Shown in pieces: positions 1 to 8,042 of a stretch of 64,000 bases of DNA; within the stretch, counting starts at the first letter, position 1; every line of letters starts with the position of its first letter. Location: the NCBI RefSeq assembly GCF_022749515.1, contig NZ_CP094242.1:1736001-1800000 (forward strand). Direction: 5' to 3'. The position numbers and the translations under genes are program-made. The notes below the pieces were generated by a model. The model was not told the DNA's origin. It worked only from the letters and a program-made list of their open reading frames with translations, and did no database searches. This DNA comes from Morococcus cerebrosus. GTDB taxonomy: Bacteria > Pseudomonadota > Gammaproteobacteria > Burkholderiales > Neisseriaceae.

Positions 1-1
1 A

Positions 2-58
2 AAATTTGCCGATTGGCAGGCTCAATTCCATGAAAACCGCGCCCGCGGTGTAGATTGA
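2..58 (+). CDS. C-terminal end of an unidentified gene (partial)
   Basis: Eighteen codons are open from the window edge to a TGA at 56-58, with the base composition of neighbouring coding DNA. The visible end reads K-F-A-D-W-Q-A-Q-F-H-E-N-R-A-R-G-V-D. I do not recognise the family. The gene would precede hemH on the same strand, with one DUS copy (79-90) between them. It may equally be a chance open stretch. Confidence 0.35.
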   Translation, partial: KFADWQAQFHENRARGVD

Positions 59-168
59 GATTGAACTATGCTTATTGAGGTCGTCTGAAAACGTTTAACT
101 TGATTATTCCCTTTGTTTTTCAGATGACCTTTCACACAAAAAATCATTCAATATTAAAGAAACAAACC

Positions 169-1179
169 ATGCCCCGTTTCCTGCCAGAGCCTCCCCTCCC
201 CTATACCGAACAAAACCGTACCGCCGTCCTACTGCTTAACCTCGGCACACCGGATGCTCCGACCGCACAAGCCGTCAAACCCTACCTGCTCGACTTTTTA
301 TCCGACCAACGCGTGGTGGAACTGCCGAAGCTATTGTGGCAACCGATCTTGCGCGGCCTGATACTGACGCTGCGCCCGAAAAAAAGCGCGCACGCCTATG
401 AAAAAATCTGGTTTAAAGACGGCTCACCCTTATTGGTTTATACCGCACGCCAAGCCGAAACCTTGGGCAAACTACTGCCGGATATAACCGTCCGCTACGC
501 CATGACTTACGGCAACCCGGGCGTTGCTGACGTCTTGGCGGAATTGAAATCGCAAGGCATCGGTAATCTTTTGGTAGTCCCACTCTACCCGCAATATGCG
601 GCATCGAGCACAGGTGCGGCTTTGGATAAAGTATTCTTGCAATTACTGCGCCAGCGCAACCAACTCAGCATACGCACGGTGTCCCGTTTCTACGAGGATG
701 CAGGCTATATCGAAGCCATGAAAAAACATATTCAGGCATATTGGACGGAACACGGACGCGGCGAAAAACTGATGCTGAGTTTTCACGGCATACCGCAGAA
801 ACAGTACGACGAGGGCGACCCTTATCCCGACGAATGCCGCCATACGGCCAAACTGCTTGCCGAAGCCTTGGGACTGACTGAGCAGGAATATATCGTCTCC
901 TTCCAAAGCCAGTTCGGCAAGGCGAAATGGGTTAAACCGAGTACGCAGGTTCTGTTTGACGAACTGCCGAAACAAGGCATAACGAAATTGGACGTTTTCT
1001 GTCCGGGCTTCATGGCAGACTGCTTGGAAACGATGGAAGAAATCGCTTTGATAGGGCGCGAACAATTTCATGCCGCCGGCGGTAAAGAATACCGCTATAT
1101 CCCCTGCCTGAACGACAGCGCAGAATGGATAGGCGCACTGGCAGATTTGGTGCGGCGCAATTTGTGCGGATGGGTTTGA
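169..1179 (+). CDS. hemH: Ferrochelatase HemH
   Basis: HemH inserts Fe2+ into protoporphyrin IX, the last step of protohaem synthesis. The 336-residue product is the usual bacterial length. The N-terminal N-L-G-T-P-D motif (residues 24-29), the catalytic histidine in L-S-F-H-G-I-P (His206) and the conserved Glu in C-L-E-T-M-E (Glu287) are all present. I use the ATG at 169: an in-frame TTG at 100 would add 23 residues not seen in the family and would start just after a DUS. The next gene downstream encodes a c-type cytochrome, a consumer of haem, separated by a DUS hairpin, so they are probably separate transcripts. Confidence 0.95.
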   Translation: MPRFLPEPPLPYTEQNRTAVLLLNLGTPDAPTAQAVKPYLLDFLSDQRVVELPKLLWQPILRGLILTLRPKKSAHAYEKIWFKDGSPLLVYTARQAETLGKLLPDITVRYAMTYGNPGVADVLAELKSQGIGNLLVVPLYPQYAASSTGAALDKVFLQLLRQRNQLSIRTVSRFYEDAGYIEAMKKHIQAYWTEHGRGEKLMLSFHGIPQKQYDEGDPYPDECRHTAKLLAEALGLTEQEYIVSFQSQFGKAKWVKPSTQVLFDELPKQGITKLDVFCPGFMADCLETMEEIALIGREQFHAAGGKEYRYIPCLNDSAEWIGALADLVRRNLCGWV

Positions 1180-1210
1180 AGCATCCCCGTTGTTTCTTTG
1201 ACTTAAATCT

Positions 1211-1257
1211 AAGGTCGTCTGAAAAGCTTCGGCAGGATAGGTTTTCAGACGACCTTT
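1211..1257. terminator. DUS inverted-repeat terminator
   Basis: Two DUS copies in opposite orientation (AAGGTCGTCTGAAAA and its complement) form a 15-bp stem with a 17-nt loop, followed by T-rich sequence. It lies between hemH and the cytochrome gene and would end hemH transcription. Confidence 0.8.
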
Positions 1258-1318
1258 ATTGTATGATTGCCCTATTCCTTTAAAACAAAAACATCCCGAC
1301 CATCTGCAAGGACAAACC

Positions 1319-1717
1319 ATGAAAACCATCCACATCCTGACACTTGCCGCACTCTCCTGCTTTTCCGCCCCAACCTTCGCCGCCGATGCCGCACAGATGG
1401 CGCAAGGGCAGAAAATTTACGAAACCAACTGCGCCGCCTGCCACGGTAAAAAAGGCGAAGGCAGAGGAGCAATGTTCCCGCCCCTGTTCCGTTCCGACTA
1501 CATCATGAAAAAACCGCAGGTACTGTTGAACAGCATGCTCAAAGGCATCAACGGCCCGATCAAGGTTAACGGCAAACCCTACAACGGCTTCATGCCTGCA
1601 ACAGCCATCAACGAAGCGGACGTAGCAGCAGTTTCGACCTACATTATGAATGCATTTGATAACGGCGGCGGCACCATCACCGAAAAAGATGTGAAAGCGG
1701 CAAAAGGCAAAAAATAA
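1319..1717 (+). CDS. Periplasmic monohaem cytochrome c (class I)
   Basis: This 132-residue protein has a Sec signal peptide (residues 1-21, ending T-F-A|A). One haem attachment site C-A-A-C-H is at residues 38-42, and the probable distal haem ligand is Met92 in G-F-M-P-A. The C-terminal tail is rich in Lys. It is a small class I electron carrier for the periplasm; its redox partners cannot be told from sequence. From memory a similar cytochrome lies next to hemH in the meningococcus. The start is the ATG preceded by AAGGACAAACC; an upstream in-frame start at 1259 lies in the preceding terminator and would spoil the signal peptide. Confidence 0.88.
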   Translation: MKTIHILTLAALSCFSAPTFAADAAQMAQGQKIYETNCAACHGKKGEGRGAMFPPLFRSDYIMKKPQVLLNSMLKGINGPIKVNGKPYNGFMPATAINEADVAAVSTYIMNAFDNGGGTITEKDVKAAKGKK

Positions 1718-1732
1718 CCGCTTCCGCACCCA

Positions 1733-1768
1733 AGAGGTCGTCTGAAACCATGCTTTCAGACGACCTCT
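1733..1768. terminator. DUS inverted-repeat terminator
   Basis: AGAGGTCGTCTGAAA and its complement form a 15-bp stem with a 6-nt loop (CCATGC), 15 bp after the cytochrome stop codon. The right arm abuts the prmB promoter. Confidence 0.78.
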
Positions 1769-1776
1769 GTTATAAT
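1768..1776 (+). promoter_or_regulatory. Extended -10 promoter for prmB
   Basis: TGTTATAAT is a perfect -10 hexamer with the TGn extension, directly after the DUS hairpin and 74 bp before the prmB start. No good -35 is visible, as is usual for extended -10 promoters. Confidence 0.5.
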
Positions 1777-1849
1777 CGCTCCGCTTTGCAACAAATGACT
1801 TCCCGATTCTGCCGCCCGAAGGACGGTGCTCCGACCATTAAGGATTTTG

Positions 1850-2755
1850 ATGAATATGTTTACCCAAGCAGCCCAAGAATTGACCTCCGTCCGCGACATC
1901 CTGCGTTTCGCCGTCAGCCGTTTCAACGATGCCGGTTTGTTTTTCGGGCATGGCTCGGACAACGCGCACGACGAAGCCGCCTACCTCATCCTGCATACCC
2001 TCAACCTGCCTTTGGACACGCTGGAGCCCTACCTCGATGCTAAGCTGCTGCAAAGCGAGAAAGAAGAAGTGTTGGCAGTACTGGAACGCCGCGCAGTCGA
2101 ACACATCCCCGCCGCCTACCTTACCCATCAGGCATGGCAAGGCGATTTCGATTTTTATGTTGACGAACGCGTCATCGTACCGCGCTCGTTTATTTACGAG
2201 CTGCTCGGCGACAGCCTCACCCCATGGATAGAGCATCCCGAATTGGTTCACCGCGCATTGGATTTGTGTACCGGCAGCGGCTGCCTCGCCATTCAAATGG
2301 CGCACCACTACCCTGCCGCTGAAATTGACGCCGTCGATTTGAGTTTGGATGCGCTGGAAGTAGCCGCCATCAACGTTGAAGATTATGGTTTGGAAGAGCG
2401 CATCAACCTGATTCACACCGACTTGTTCGAAGGATTGGAAGGCACATACGACCTGATTGTTTCCAACCCGCCCTACGTCGATGCCGAATCGGTCGATATG
2501 TTGCCCGACGAATACCTGCACGAACCCGAACTCGCCCTGGGCAGCGGCGAAGACGGCTTGGACGCCACCCGCCAAATCCTGCTGCACGCAGCCAAATACC
2601 TGAATCCCAAAGGCGTACTGCTGGTCGAAATCGGACACAACCGCGATGTATTGGAAGCTGCCTATCCCGAGCTGCCGTTCACTTGGCTGGAAACCAGCGG
2701 CGGCGACGGATTCGTATTCTTACTGACCCGCGAGCAGCTATTGGGCGAATACTAA
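1850..2755 (+). CDS. prmB: 50S ribosomal protein L3 N5-glutamine methyltransferase PrmB
   Basis: PrmB methylates a glutamine of ribosomal protein L3 using S-adenosylmethionine. The 301-residue product has the HemK/PrmC-type layout: an N-terminal helical domain to about residue 110, then a Rossmann methyltransferase fold. The SAM loop D-L-C-T-G-S-G-C-L-A is at 138-147 and the glutamine-binding N-P-P-Y at 206-209. The C-terminal part keeps L-V-E-I-G-H, typical of PrmB rather than PrmC. ATG 1850 follows AGGA at a 5-base spacing; GTG 1826 lacks a ribosome site. The gene is monocistronic, between two DUS hairpins. Confidence 0.9.
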   Translation: MNMFTQAAQELTSVRDILRFAVSRFNDAGLFFGHGSDNAHDEAAYLILHTLNLPLDTLEPYLDAKLLQSEKEEVLAVLERRAVEHIPAAYLTHQAWQGDFDFYVDERVIVPRSFIYELLGDSLTPWIEHPELVHRALDLCTGSGCLAIQMAHHYPAAEIDAVDLSLDALEVAAINVEDYGLEERINLIHTDLFEGLEGTYDLIVSNPPYVDAESVDMLPDEYLHEPELALGSGEDGLDATRQILLHAAKYLNPKGVLLVEIGHNRDVLEAAYPELPFTWLETSGGDGFVFLLTREQLLGEY

Positions 2756-2783
2756 CCCGTCCTTTTTCAAGCAGCATTGATAT

Positions 2784-2820
2784 AAAAAGGTCGTCTGAAA
2801 ACTTTCAGACGACCTTTTTT
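2784..2820. terminator. Bidirectional DUS terminator between prmB and ybdD
   Basis: An AAAAAGGTCGTCTGAAA stem closes on a very short loop and is flanked by A and T tracts on both sides. It suits termination of prmB (plus) and of the cstA-ybdD unit (minus). Confidence 0.85.
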
Positions 2821-2835
2821 CAACCGTTCAAGCGA

Positions 2836-3030
2836 TTAACAACATCTTCCGCCGTTTGCGCCGCAGCGGCGTTTGCGGCAGTAGTCTTGAAATTGCAGCT
2901 CGGTCATGACGGGGGCGTTGGGATTATGTTTGCGCTGTTGGGCAACGTAGTTTTCATAATCGGGCACGCCTGCCATGAGATTGGCGGTAAGTTTGGCGGT
3001 TTTCCACCAAGCGGCGAGTTTACGCTTCAC
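2836..3030 (-). CDS. YbdD/YjiX family small protein
   Basis: A 64-residue protein of the DUF466 family (YbdD/YjiX), encoded after cstA or btsT in many proteobacteria. It has the family pattern M-A-G-V-P-D-Y-E-N-Y near residues 19-28 and a Cys/Arg-rich C-terminus (C-R-K-R-R-C-G). No membrane segment is seen. Its first 11 bases overlap the end of cstA, so the two are translationally coupled. In E. coli members of this family have been linked to pyruvate-transporter function, which fits the pairing here. Confidence 0.85.
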   Translation of the reverse strand: MKRKLAAWWKTAKLTANLMAGVPDYENYVAQQRKHNPNAPVMTELQFQDYCRKRRCGANGGRCC

Positions 3031-5101
3031 TTTGTGCCTCCGGTTGTTTGCCGTCGCGGTACACCGCCGGAATTTCTTTGGCGGTCGGCCAGCCGACTTT
3101 GCGTGCTTTCATGGCGGTACGCACGCCGTAGATGGCAACGATGACGACGACGGAGAGGAACAATGCGGTCAAGCCGGCATTGATTTTGTCGTTGAAGATA
3201 ATCTGCGACATTTCGCCGATGTCTTTAGCAGGCGCGAGGACTTCGTTTTTAGCCAATGCGTCGCTGTATTTGCCGGCATGGGCAAGGAAGCTGACGCGCG
3301 GGTCGCTGTGGAACAGTTTTTGCAGGCCGGCATAGCAGGTTACAAACAGTACGCCGACGGCAGGAACGAGTGCCACCCAGACATAACGGTCGCGTTTCAT
3401 CTTAATCAATACAACGGCACACATAATCAATGCTACGCCTGCCAGCATTTGGTTGGCGATGCCGAACAAAGGCCAGAGCGAGTTGATGCCGCCCAAGGGG
3501 TCGGTCACGCCGGTGTAGAGGAAGTAGCCCCACAATGCCACGGCGAAGAAGGTCGCAATCAGGTTGGCAGGGATGGAGTCGGTGTTGCCGAAAGGTTTGT
3601 AGAAGATGCTGCCCAAGTCTTGAATCATGAAGCGTGCGACGCGTGTACCGGCATCGACGGCGGTCAGGATGAACAAGGCTTCAAACAACAGGGCAAAGTG
3701 ATACCAGAATGCCATCATGGCTTCGCCCGGAATCAGACGGCTCATGATGTGTGCCATACCGACTGCGAGGGTTGGCGCACCGCCCGCACGGGAAAGGATG
3801 GTGTTTTCGCCGACTTCCTTAGCGGTGTGCAACAGGGTTGCGGCATCGACAGAGAATTGCAGCTTGGTGGTAATTACTTCGGCGGCAGTATTGGCGTCCG
3901 TGCCGATCAAGGCAGCAGGGCTGTTCATGGCGAAGTACACGCCGGGATCAAGCGATGCAGCAGCGGCAAGCGCCATAATGGCCACGAAACTTTCCATCAA
4001 CATACCGCCGTAACCGATCATGCGGACGTGGGTTTCGTTTTCCAGCATTTTCGGCGTAGTACCGGAAGAAATCAGCGCGTGGAAGCCTGAAACCGCACCA
4101 CAGGCGATGGTAATGAAGAGGAACGGGAACAATGCACCTGAGAATACTGGGCCGGAACCGTCGATAAAGTGGGTCACGGCAGGCATTTGCAGCGCAGGGC
4201 TGACGATGAGGATGCCGATGGCGAGTGCGACAATCGTACCGATTTTCAGGAAGGTAGAGAGATAGTCGCGCGGTGTCAGCAGCAGCCATACCGGCAATAC
4301 TGATGCTACGAAGCCGTAAATCATAATCGCCCAAGTGAGCTGGATGCCGTCAAGGTCAAACCAGTGACCGATGGAGCTGTGCGCCACATTGTCGCCGTAA
4401 ATAACCGCCAGCATCAGCAGGATAAAGCCGACGATGGAAATCTCGCCGATTTTGCCCGGACGGATATAGCGGGTGTAAATACCCATAAACAGCGCAATCG
4501 GCATGGTGGCGGCAATCGTAAACGTACCCCAAGGGCTGTGAACCAGTGCTTTCACCACAATCAGCGCCAACACCGCCATGATGATGACCATAATCATCAA
4601 AATGCCGATGGACGCGATCACGCCGGGTACAGTGCCGAGTTCTTGTTTTACGATATCGCCCAAAGACTTACCGTCGCGGCGCATGGAGACGAACAAGACC
4701 ATCATGTCTTGTACCGCGCCGGCAAACACTACGCCGAAGATAATCCACAGCGTACCCGGCAGATAACCCATTTGCGCAGCCAGCACAGGACCGACCAAGG
4801 GACCTGCGCCCGCAATCGCGGCAAAGTGGTGTCCGAACAATACGCCTTTGTGTGTCGGCACATAGTCCAAACCGTCATTGTGCCGCTCGGCGGGCGTGAG
4901 GCGGTTCGGATCAAGCTGCATCACATATTTGGCGATGTAGAGACTGTAAAAACGGTAAGCGATGCAGTACACCGACACGGCGGCGGTGACCATCCATACC
5001 GCACTGACCTGCTCGCCCCGACTGAGGGCCAAAGTGGTAAAGGACGCTACGCCGACCAAAACCACAATGCCCCAAATAAGGAACGTTTTGAGCGATTTCA
5101 T
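3020..5101 (-). CDS. cstA: Carbon starvation protein A family transporter (CstA/BtsT)
   Basis: A 693-residue integral membrane transporter of the CstA family, with about 16-18 predicted membrane helices and the conserved N-terminal block G-P-L-V-G-P-V-L-A-A-Q (about residues 100-110). Family members import pyruvate and have also been linked to peptide uptake. The A-A-I-A-G-A-G motif and the G-A-V-Q-D-M stretch are both present. The start ATG follows AAGGATTAAACA. It is transcribed with ybdD, with an 11-bp overlap. The 5' leader is long and AT-rich; I see no clear operator. Confidence 0.9.
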   Translation of the reverse strand: MKSLKTFLIWGIVVLVGVASFTTLALSRGEQVSAVWMVTAAVSVYCIAYRFYSLYIAKYVMQLDPNRLTPAERHNDGLDYVPTHKGVLFGHHFAAIAGAGPLVGPVLAAQMGYLPGTLWIIFGVVFAGAVQDMMVLFVSMRRDGKSLGDIVKQELGTVPGVIASIGILMIMVIIMAVLALIVVKALVHSPWGTFTIAATMPIALFMGIYTRYIRPGKIGEISIVGFILLMLAVIYGDNVAHSSIGHWFDLDGIQLTWAIMIYGFVASVLPVWLLLTPRDYLSTFLKIGTIVALAIGILIVSPALQMPAVTHFIDGSGPVFSGALFPFLFITIACGAVSGFHALISSGTTPKMLENETHVRMIGYGGMLMESFVAIMALAAAASLDPGVYFAMNSPAALIGTDANTAAEVITTKLQFSVDAATLLHTAKEVGENTILSRAGGAPTLAVGMAHIMSRLIPGEAMMAFWYHFALLFEALFILTAVDAGTRVARFMIQDLGSIFYKPFGNTDSIPANLIATFFAVALWGYFLYTGVTDPLGGINSLWPLFGIANQMLAGVALIMCAVVLIKMKRDRYVWVALVPAVGVLFVTCYAGLQKLFHSDPRVSFLAHAGKYSDALAKNEVLAPAKDIGEMSQIIFNDKINAGLTALFLSVVVIVAIYGVRTAMKARKVGWPTAKEIPAVYRDGKQPEAQSEA

Positions 5102-5500
5102 TGTTTAATCCTTAAAATACAAGAGTGAGAATGTTCGGGTTCTTATTGTTGCGGGGGGACAAACTGCATCCCGAAGCATTTATGGAAGAAAAAAATGAAG
5201 CGATGATGGTGCGGGAACCCTGGCTTGAGATAATTAATAAACAAGGGAACCAAAACCCTAGAATGTTAACTATTATCAAGCCTAGCGTAAGGTTAACACA
5301 ATCCGATAACGTGCGGGCTAGATTTAACTCAAGCAATCGTCATTCATTACGATATTACCGCTTATTTTTTGACAGACTCTTTACAAATGCCATAAAGCCA
5401 CACTGCCCGGTTGCATATGGCTAAAAGGTTAACGCCACGCCATCCCAATTCAATCAGCCCCATAAACAAAAAGGTCGTCCCTTTCGGGTGGCAATATATA
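5102..5500. other. Upstream region of cstA without a gene
   Basis: About 400 bp lie between the cstA start and the DUS terminator of the alcohol dehydrogenase gene. The stretch is AT-rich at 5230-5400 and probably carries the cstA promoter on the minus strand. An open frame at 5125-5424 has no ribosome site, family resemblance or coding-like composition. I see nothing else definite. Confidence 0.4.
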
Positions 5501-5532
5501 AGGTCGTCTGAAAACCTGTTTTCAGACGACCT
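5501..5532. terminator. DUS inverted-repeat terminator after adh
   Basis: AGGTCGTCTGAAAAC and its near complement enclose a short loop, 34 bp beyond the adh stop on the minus strand. Confidence 0.75.
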
Positions 5533-5565
5533 CTATCTTTTTAAAACTCAATAATCTGTTTCAAA

Positions 5566-6606
5566 TCAATCCGCTTCCAAAACCACTTTCATGGCTTGGT
5601 TTTCGGCGGCGTGTTTGAACACGTCGTAGGCTTTTTCCAATTCGCTGAATTTGAAACGGTGGGTCAGCATTTTGGTGTAATCGACGGAGCTGCTGGAAAT
5701 TGCCTTCATCAGCATTTCGGTGGTATTGGCATTTACCAAGCCGGTTGTGATGGCGAGGTTTTTAATCCAGAGTTTTTCCAGTTTGAAATCAACGGATTGA
5801 CCGTGTACGCCGACGACGGCGATATGACCGCCCGGTTTGACGATGTCTTGACACATATTCCATGTGGCGGGGATGCCGACGGCTTCGATGGCGCAGTCCA
5901 CGCCGTCGTCGCCGACGATGGCAAAGACCTGTTTGAATACGTCGCCTGAAGCAGGGCTGACGGTATGGGTTGCGCCCAATTCTTTCGCCAGTTTCAAACG
6001 GTTTTCGTCCATATCGCAAACGATGATGGCAGCAGGGCTGTACAGTTGGGCGGTCAACAGGGCGGACATGCCGACAGGGCCTGCACCTGCGATGAAGACG
6101 GTGTCGCCGGGTTTAACATCGCCGTATTGCACGCCGATTTCGTGGGCGGTCGGCAAGGCGTCGCTCAACAGCAGGGCGACTTCTTCATTGACGTTGTCGG
6201 GCAGCGGAACAAGGCTGTTGTCGGCATAAGGCGTGCGGACGTATTCGGCTTGCGTGCCGTCGATCATGTAGCCCAAAATCCAGCCGCCGTTGCGGCAGTG
6301 TGAATAGAGTTGGATTTTGCAGTTGTCGCAAGTACAGCATTTGCTGACGCATGAAATAATGACTTTATCGCCGACTTTGATGTTTTTTACAGCCTCGCCG
6401 ACTTCTTCTACAATACCGATGCCTTCATGGCCAAGAATACGACCGTCGGCGACTTCGGGGTTTTTGCCTTTCCAAATACCCAAGTCGGTACCGCAAATCG
6501 TGGTTTTGACGATTTTCACCACCGCATCGGTCGGATCGATAATCTGCGGACGGGGTTTTTCTTCAAAACGGATGTCGTTTGCGCCGTGATAAACCATTGC
6601 TTTCAT
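5566..6606 (-). CDS. Zinc-dependent medium-chain alcohol dehydrogenase
   Basis: A 346-residue NAD(P)-dependent medium-chain dehydrogenase. The catalytic zinc ligands are Cys38 (I-C-G-T-D) and His60-Glu61 (L-G-H-E-G). The structural zinc loop has Cys90, 93, 96 and 104. The Rossmann motif G-A-G-P-V-G is at 174-179. The alcohol substrate cannot be fixed; the protein resembles the single-subunit zinc alcohol dehydrogenases annotated in pathogenic Neisseria. The start ATG follows AAGGAGTATCAGC, a strong ribosome site. The region to mutY (6607-6768) is very AT-rich and must hold two divergent promoters. Confidence 0.85.
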   Translation of the reverse strand: MKAMVYHGANDIRFEEKPRPQIIDPTDAVVKIVKTTICGTDLGIWKGKNPEVADGRILGHEGIGIVEEVGEAVKNIKVGDKVIISCVSKCCTCDNCKIQLYSHCRNGGWILGYMIDGTQAEYVRTPYADNSLVPLPDNVNEEVALLLSDALPTAHEIGVQYGDVKPGDTVFIAGAGPVGMSALLTAQLYSPAAIIVCDMDENRLKLAKELGATHTVSPASGDVFKQVFAIVGDDGVDCAIEAVGIPATWNMCQDIVKPGGHIAVVGVHGQSVDFKLEKLWIKNLAITTGLVNANTTEMLMKAISSSSVDYTKMLTHRFKFSELEKAYDVFKHAAENQAMKVVLEAD

Positions 6607-6768
6607 GCTGATACTCCTTGCTTGTTGATAAATTATTTCAATACTGCAATAAAGTCTCTTTATATGAGTTATATACCCCTATAAAACGTAAGTCAATAAG
6701 AATTATTTTCACAATGTTATACCATAACATTTTGTTTTCAATATAAATAAAACCACTGATTGATATTA

Positions 6769-7842
6769 ATGAACACACCCAACCCTTTCTCCGAACGGCT
6801 CATCCGCTGGCAAAAACAATACGGCAGGCACCATCTCCCTTGGCAGGTTAAAAACCCTTATTGCGTCTGGCTTTCCGAAATCATGCTCCAGCAGACGCAG
6901 GTTGCCACCGTGTTGGACTACTATCCGCGTTTCTTGGAAAAATTTCCGACCGTACAAACGCTTGCCGCCGCCCCGCAAGACGAAGTGTTGTCGTTGTGGG
7001 CGGGCTTGGGCTATTACAGCCGCGCGCGCAATCTGCACAAAGCCGCGCAACAAGTCGTCGAACAATTCGGCGGCACGTTTCCGTCGGAGCGTAAAGACTT
7101 GGAAACCCTCTGCGGCGTAGGCAGAAGCACCGCCGCCGCCATTTGCGCCTTTGCCTTCAACCGCCACGAAACCATTTTGGACGGCAACGTCAAACGCGTG
7201 CTCTGCCGCGTGTTCGCCCTCGACGGCAATCCGCAGGACAAAAAATTCGAAAACTCGCTCTGGACACTTGCCGAAAGCCTGCTACCGTCTGAAAACGCCG
7301 ATATGCCCGCCTATACGCAAGGCTTGATGGACTTGGGCGCAACCGTGTGCAAACGGACAAAACCCTTGTGCCATCAATGCCCGATGGCGGACATCTGCGA
7401 AGCGAAAAAGCAAAACCGCATCGCCGAGCTGCCGCGCAAAAAAACCGCCCCCGAAGTGCAAACCCTGCCGCTTTACTGGCTGATTGTCCGCAACCCAGAC
7501 GGCGAAATCCTGCTGGAAAAACGTCCTGCCAAAGGCATTTGGGGTGGGCTGTATTGCGTGCCGTGTTTTGAAAAATTAGACGAAACATACGCTTGCGCCG
7601 AAAAGCTCGGCATCGTTTCAGACGACCTTTCCGAGCAACCCGCCCTCACCCACCGCCTGACGCATCGTTTATTAATGATTACGCCGTTTGAAGCGCAAAT
7701 CAGTTCGTCTGACACGCTGCGCCATTCTGAAAACGCATCAAAAGATAACCGCTTCTGGGTGAAACCCGAAAATCTGGCGGATTACGGCTTACCCAAACCG
7801 CTGGCAGATTATTTGAAACAACGGCAGCAGGCATTGTTTTAA
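6769..7842 (+). CDS. mutY: Adenine DNA glycosylase MutY
   Basis: MutY removes adenine mispaired with 8-oxoguanine. The 357-residue product has the helix-hairpin-helix glycosylase domain (about 1-215), with catalytic Glu37 (L-S-E-I-M-L-Q-Q-T) and Asp138 (I-L-D-G-N-V). The [4Fe-4S] cluster cysteines have the spacing C-x6-C-x2-C-x5-C (Cys194, 201, 204, 210). A NUDIX-like 8-oxoG recognition domain follows from about 230. I choose ATG 6769; an in-frame TTG lies three codons upstream. The ribosome site is weak. A DUS-like core lies inside the gene (7618-7627). Confidence 0.92.
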   Translation: MNTPNPFSERLIRWQKQYGRHHLPWQVKNPYCVWLSEIMLQQTQVATVLDYYPRFLEKFPTVQTLAAAPQDEVLSLWAGLGYYSRARNLHKAAQQVVEQFGGTFPSERKDLETLCGVGRSTAAAICAFAFNRHETILDGNVKRVLCRVFALDGNPQDKKFENSLWTLAESLLPSENADMPAYTQGLMDLGATVCKRTKPLCHQCPMADICEAKKQNRIAELPRKKTAPEVQTLPLYWLIVRNPDGEILLEKRPAKGIWGGLYCVPCFEKLDETYACAEKLGIVSDDLSEQPALTHRLTHRLLMITPFEAQISSSDTLRHSENASKDNRFWVKPENLADYGLPKPLADYLKQRQQALF

Positions 7843-7906
7843 AAATGCTTGAAAACCAAACAGGCAGCATCCAACTCTAAAACACAATAAACATACCCGC
7901 GCGTTA

Positions 7907-8013
7907 TATAGTGAATTAACTTTAAACCAGTACGGCGTTGCCTAGCCTTGCCGTACTATCTGTACTGTCTGCGGCTTCGTCGCCTTGTCCTGATTTAAAT
8001 TTAATCCACTATA
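7907..8013 (+). repeat. Correia repeat enclosed element, short form
   Basis: A 107-bp element with TATAGTGAATTAA at the left end and the complement TTAATCCACTATA at the right end. The interior (CCAGTACGGCGTTGCC... to ...CTTGTCCTGATTTAAA) is nearly identical to the copies at 25717 and 39568. The left terminal repeat has one base changed (GTGAA for GTGGA). It lies 30 bp upstream of selO and could supply a promoter, as Correia termini are known to do. Confidence 0.88.
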
Positions 8014-8042
8014 CAAACCCGCCCGCCCCCGTCAGGAATCCC

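Noticed and set aside
2975..4090. 371-codon open frame antisense to cstA
   Set aside because: His/Asp/Gly-rich shadow of a membrane-protein gene; cstA is clearly the real gene.
5125..5424. 99-codon open frame upstream of cstA
   Set aside because: No ribosome site, atypical composition and no family match; it covers the cstA promoter region.
7938..8042. N-terminal extension of selO by 35 codons
   Set aside because: The extension is the interior of a Correia element; the family start is at 8043.
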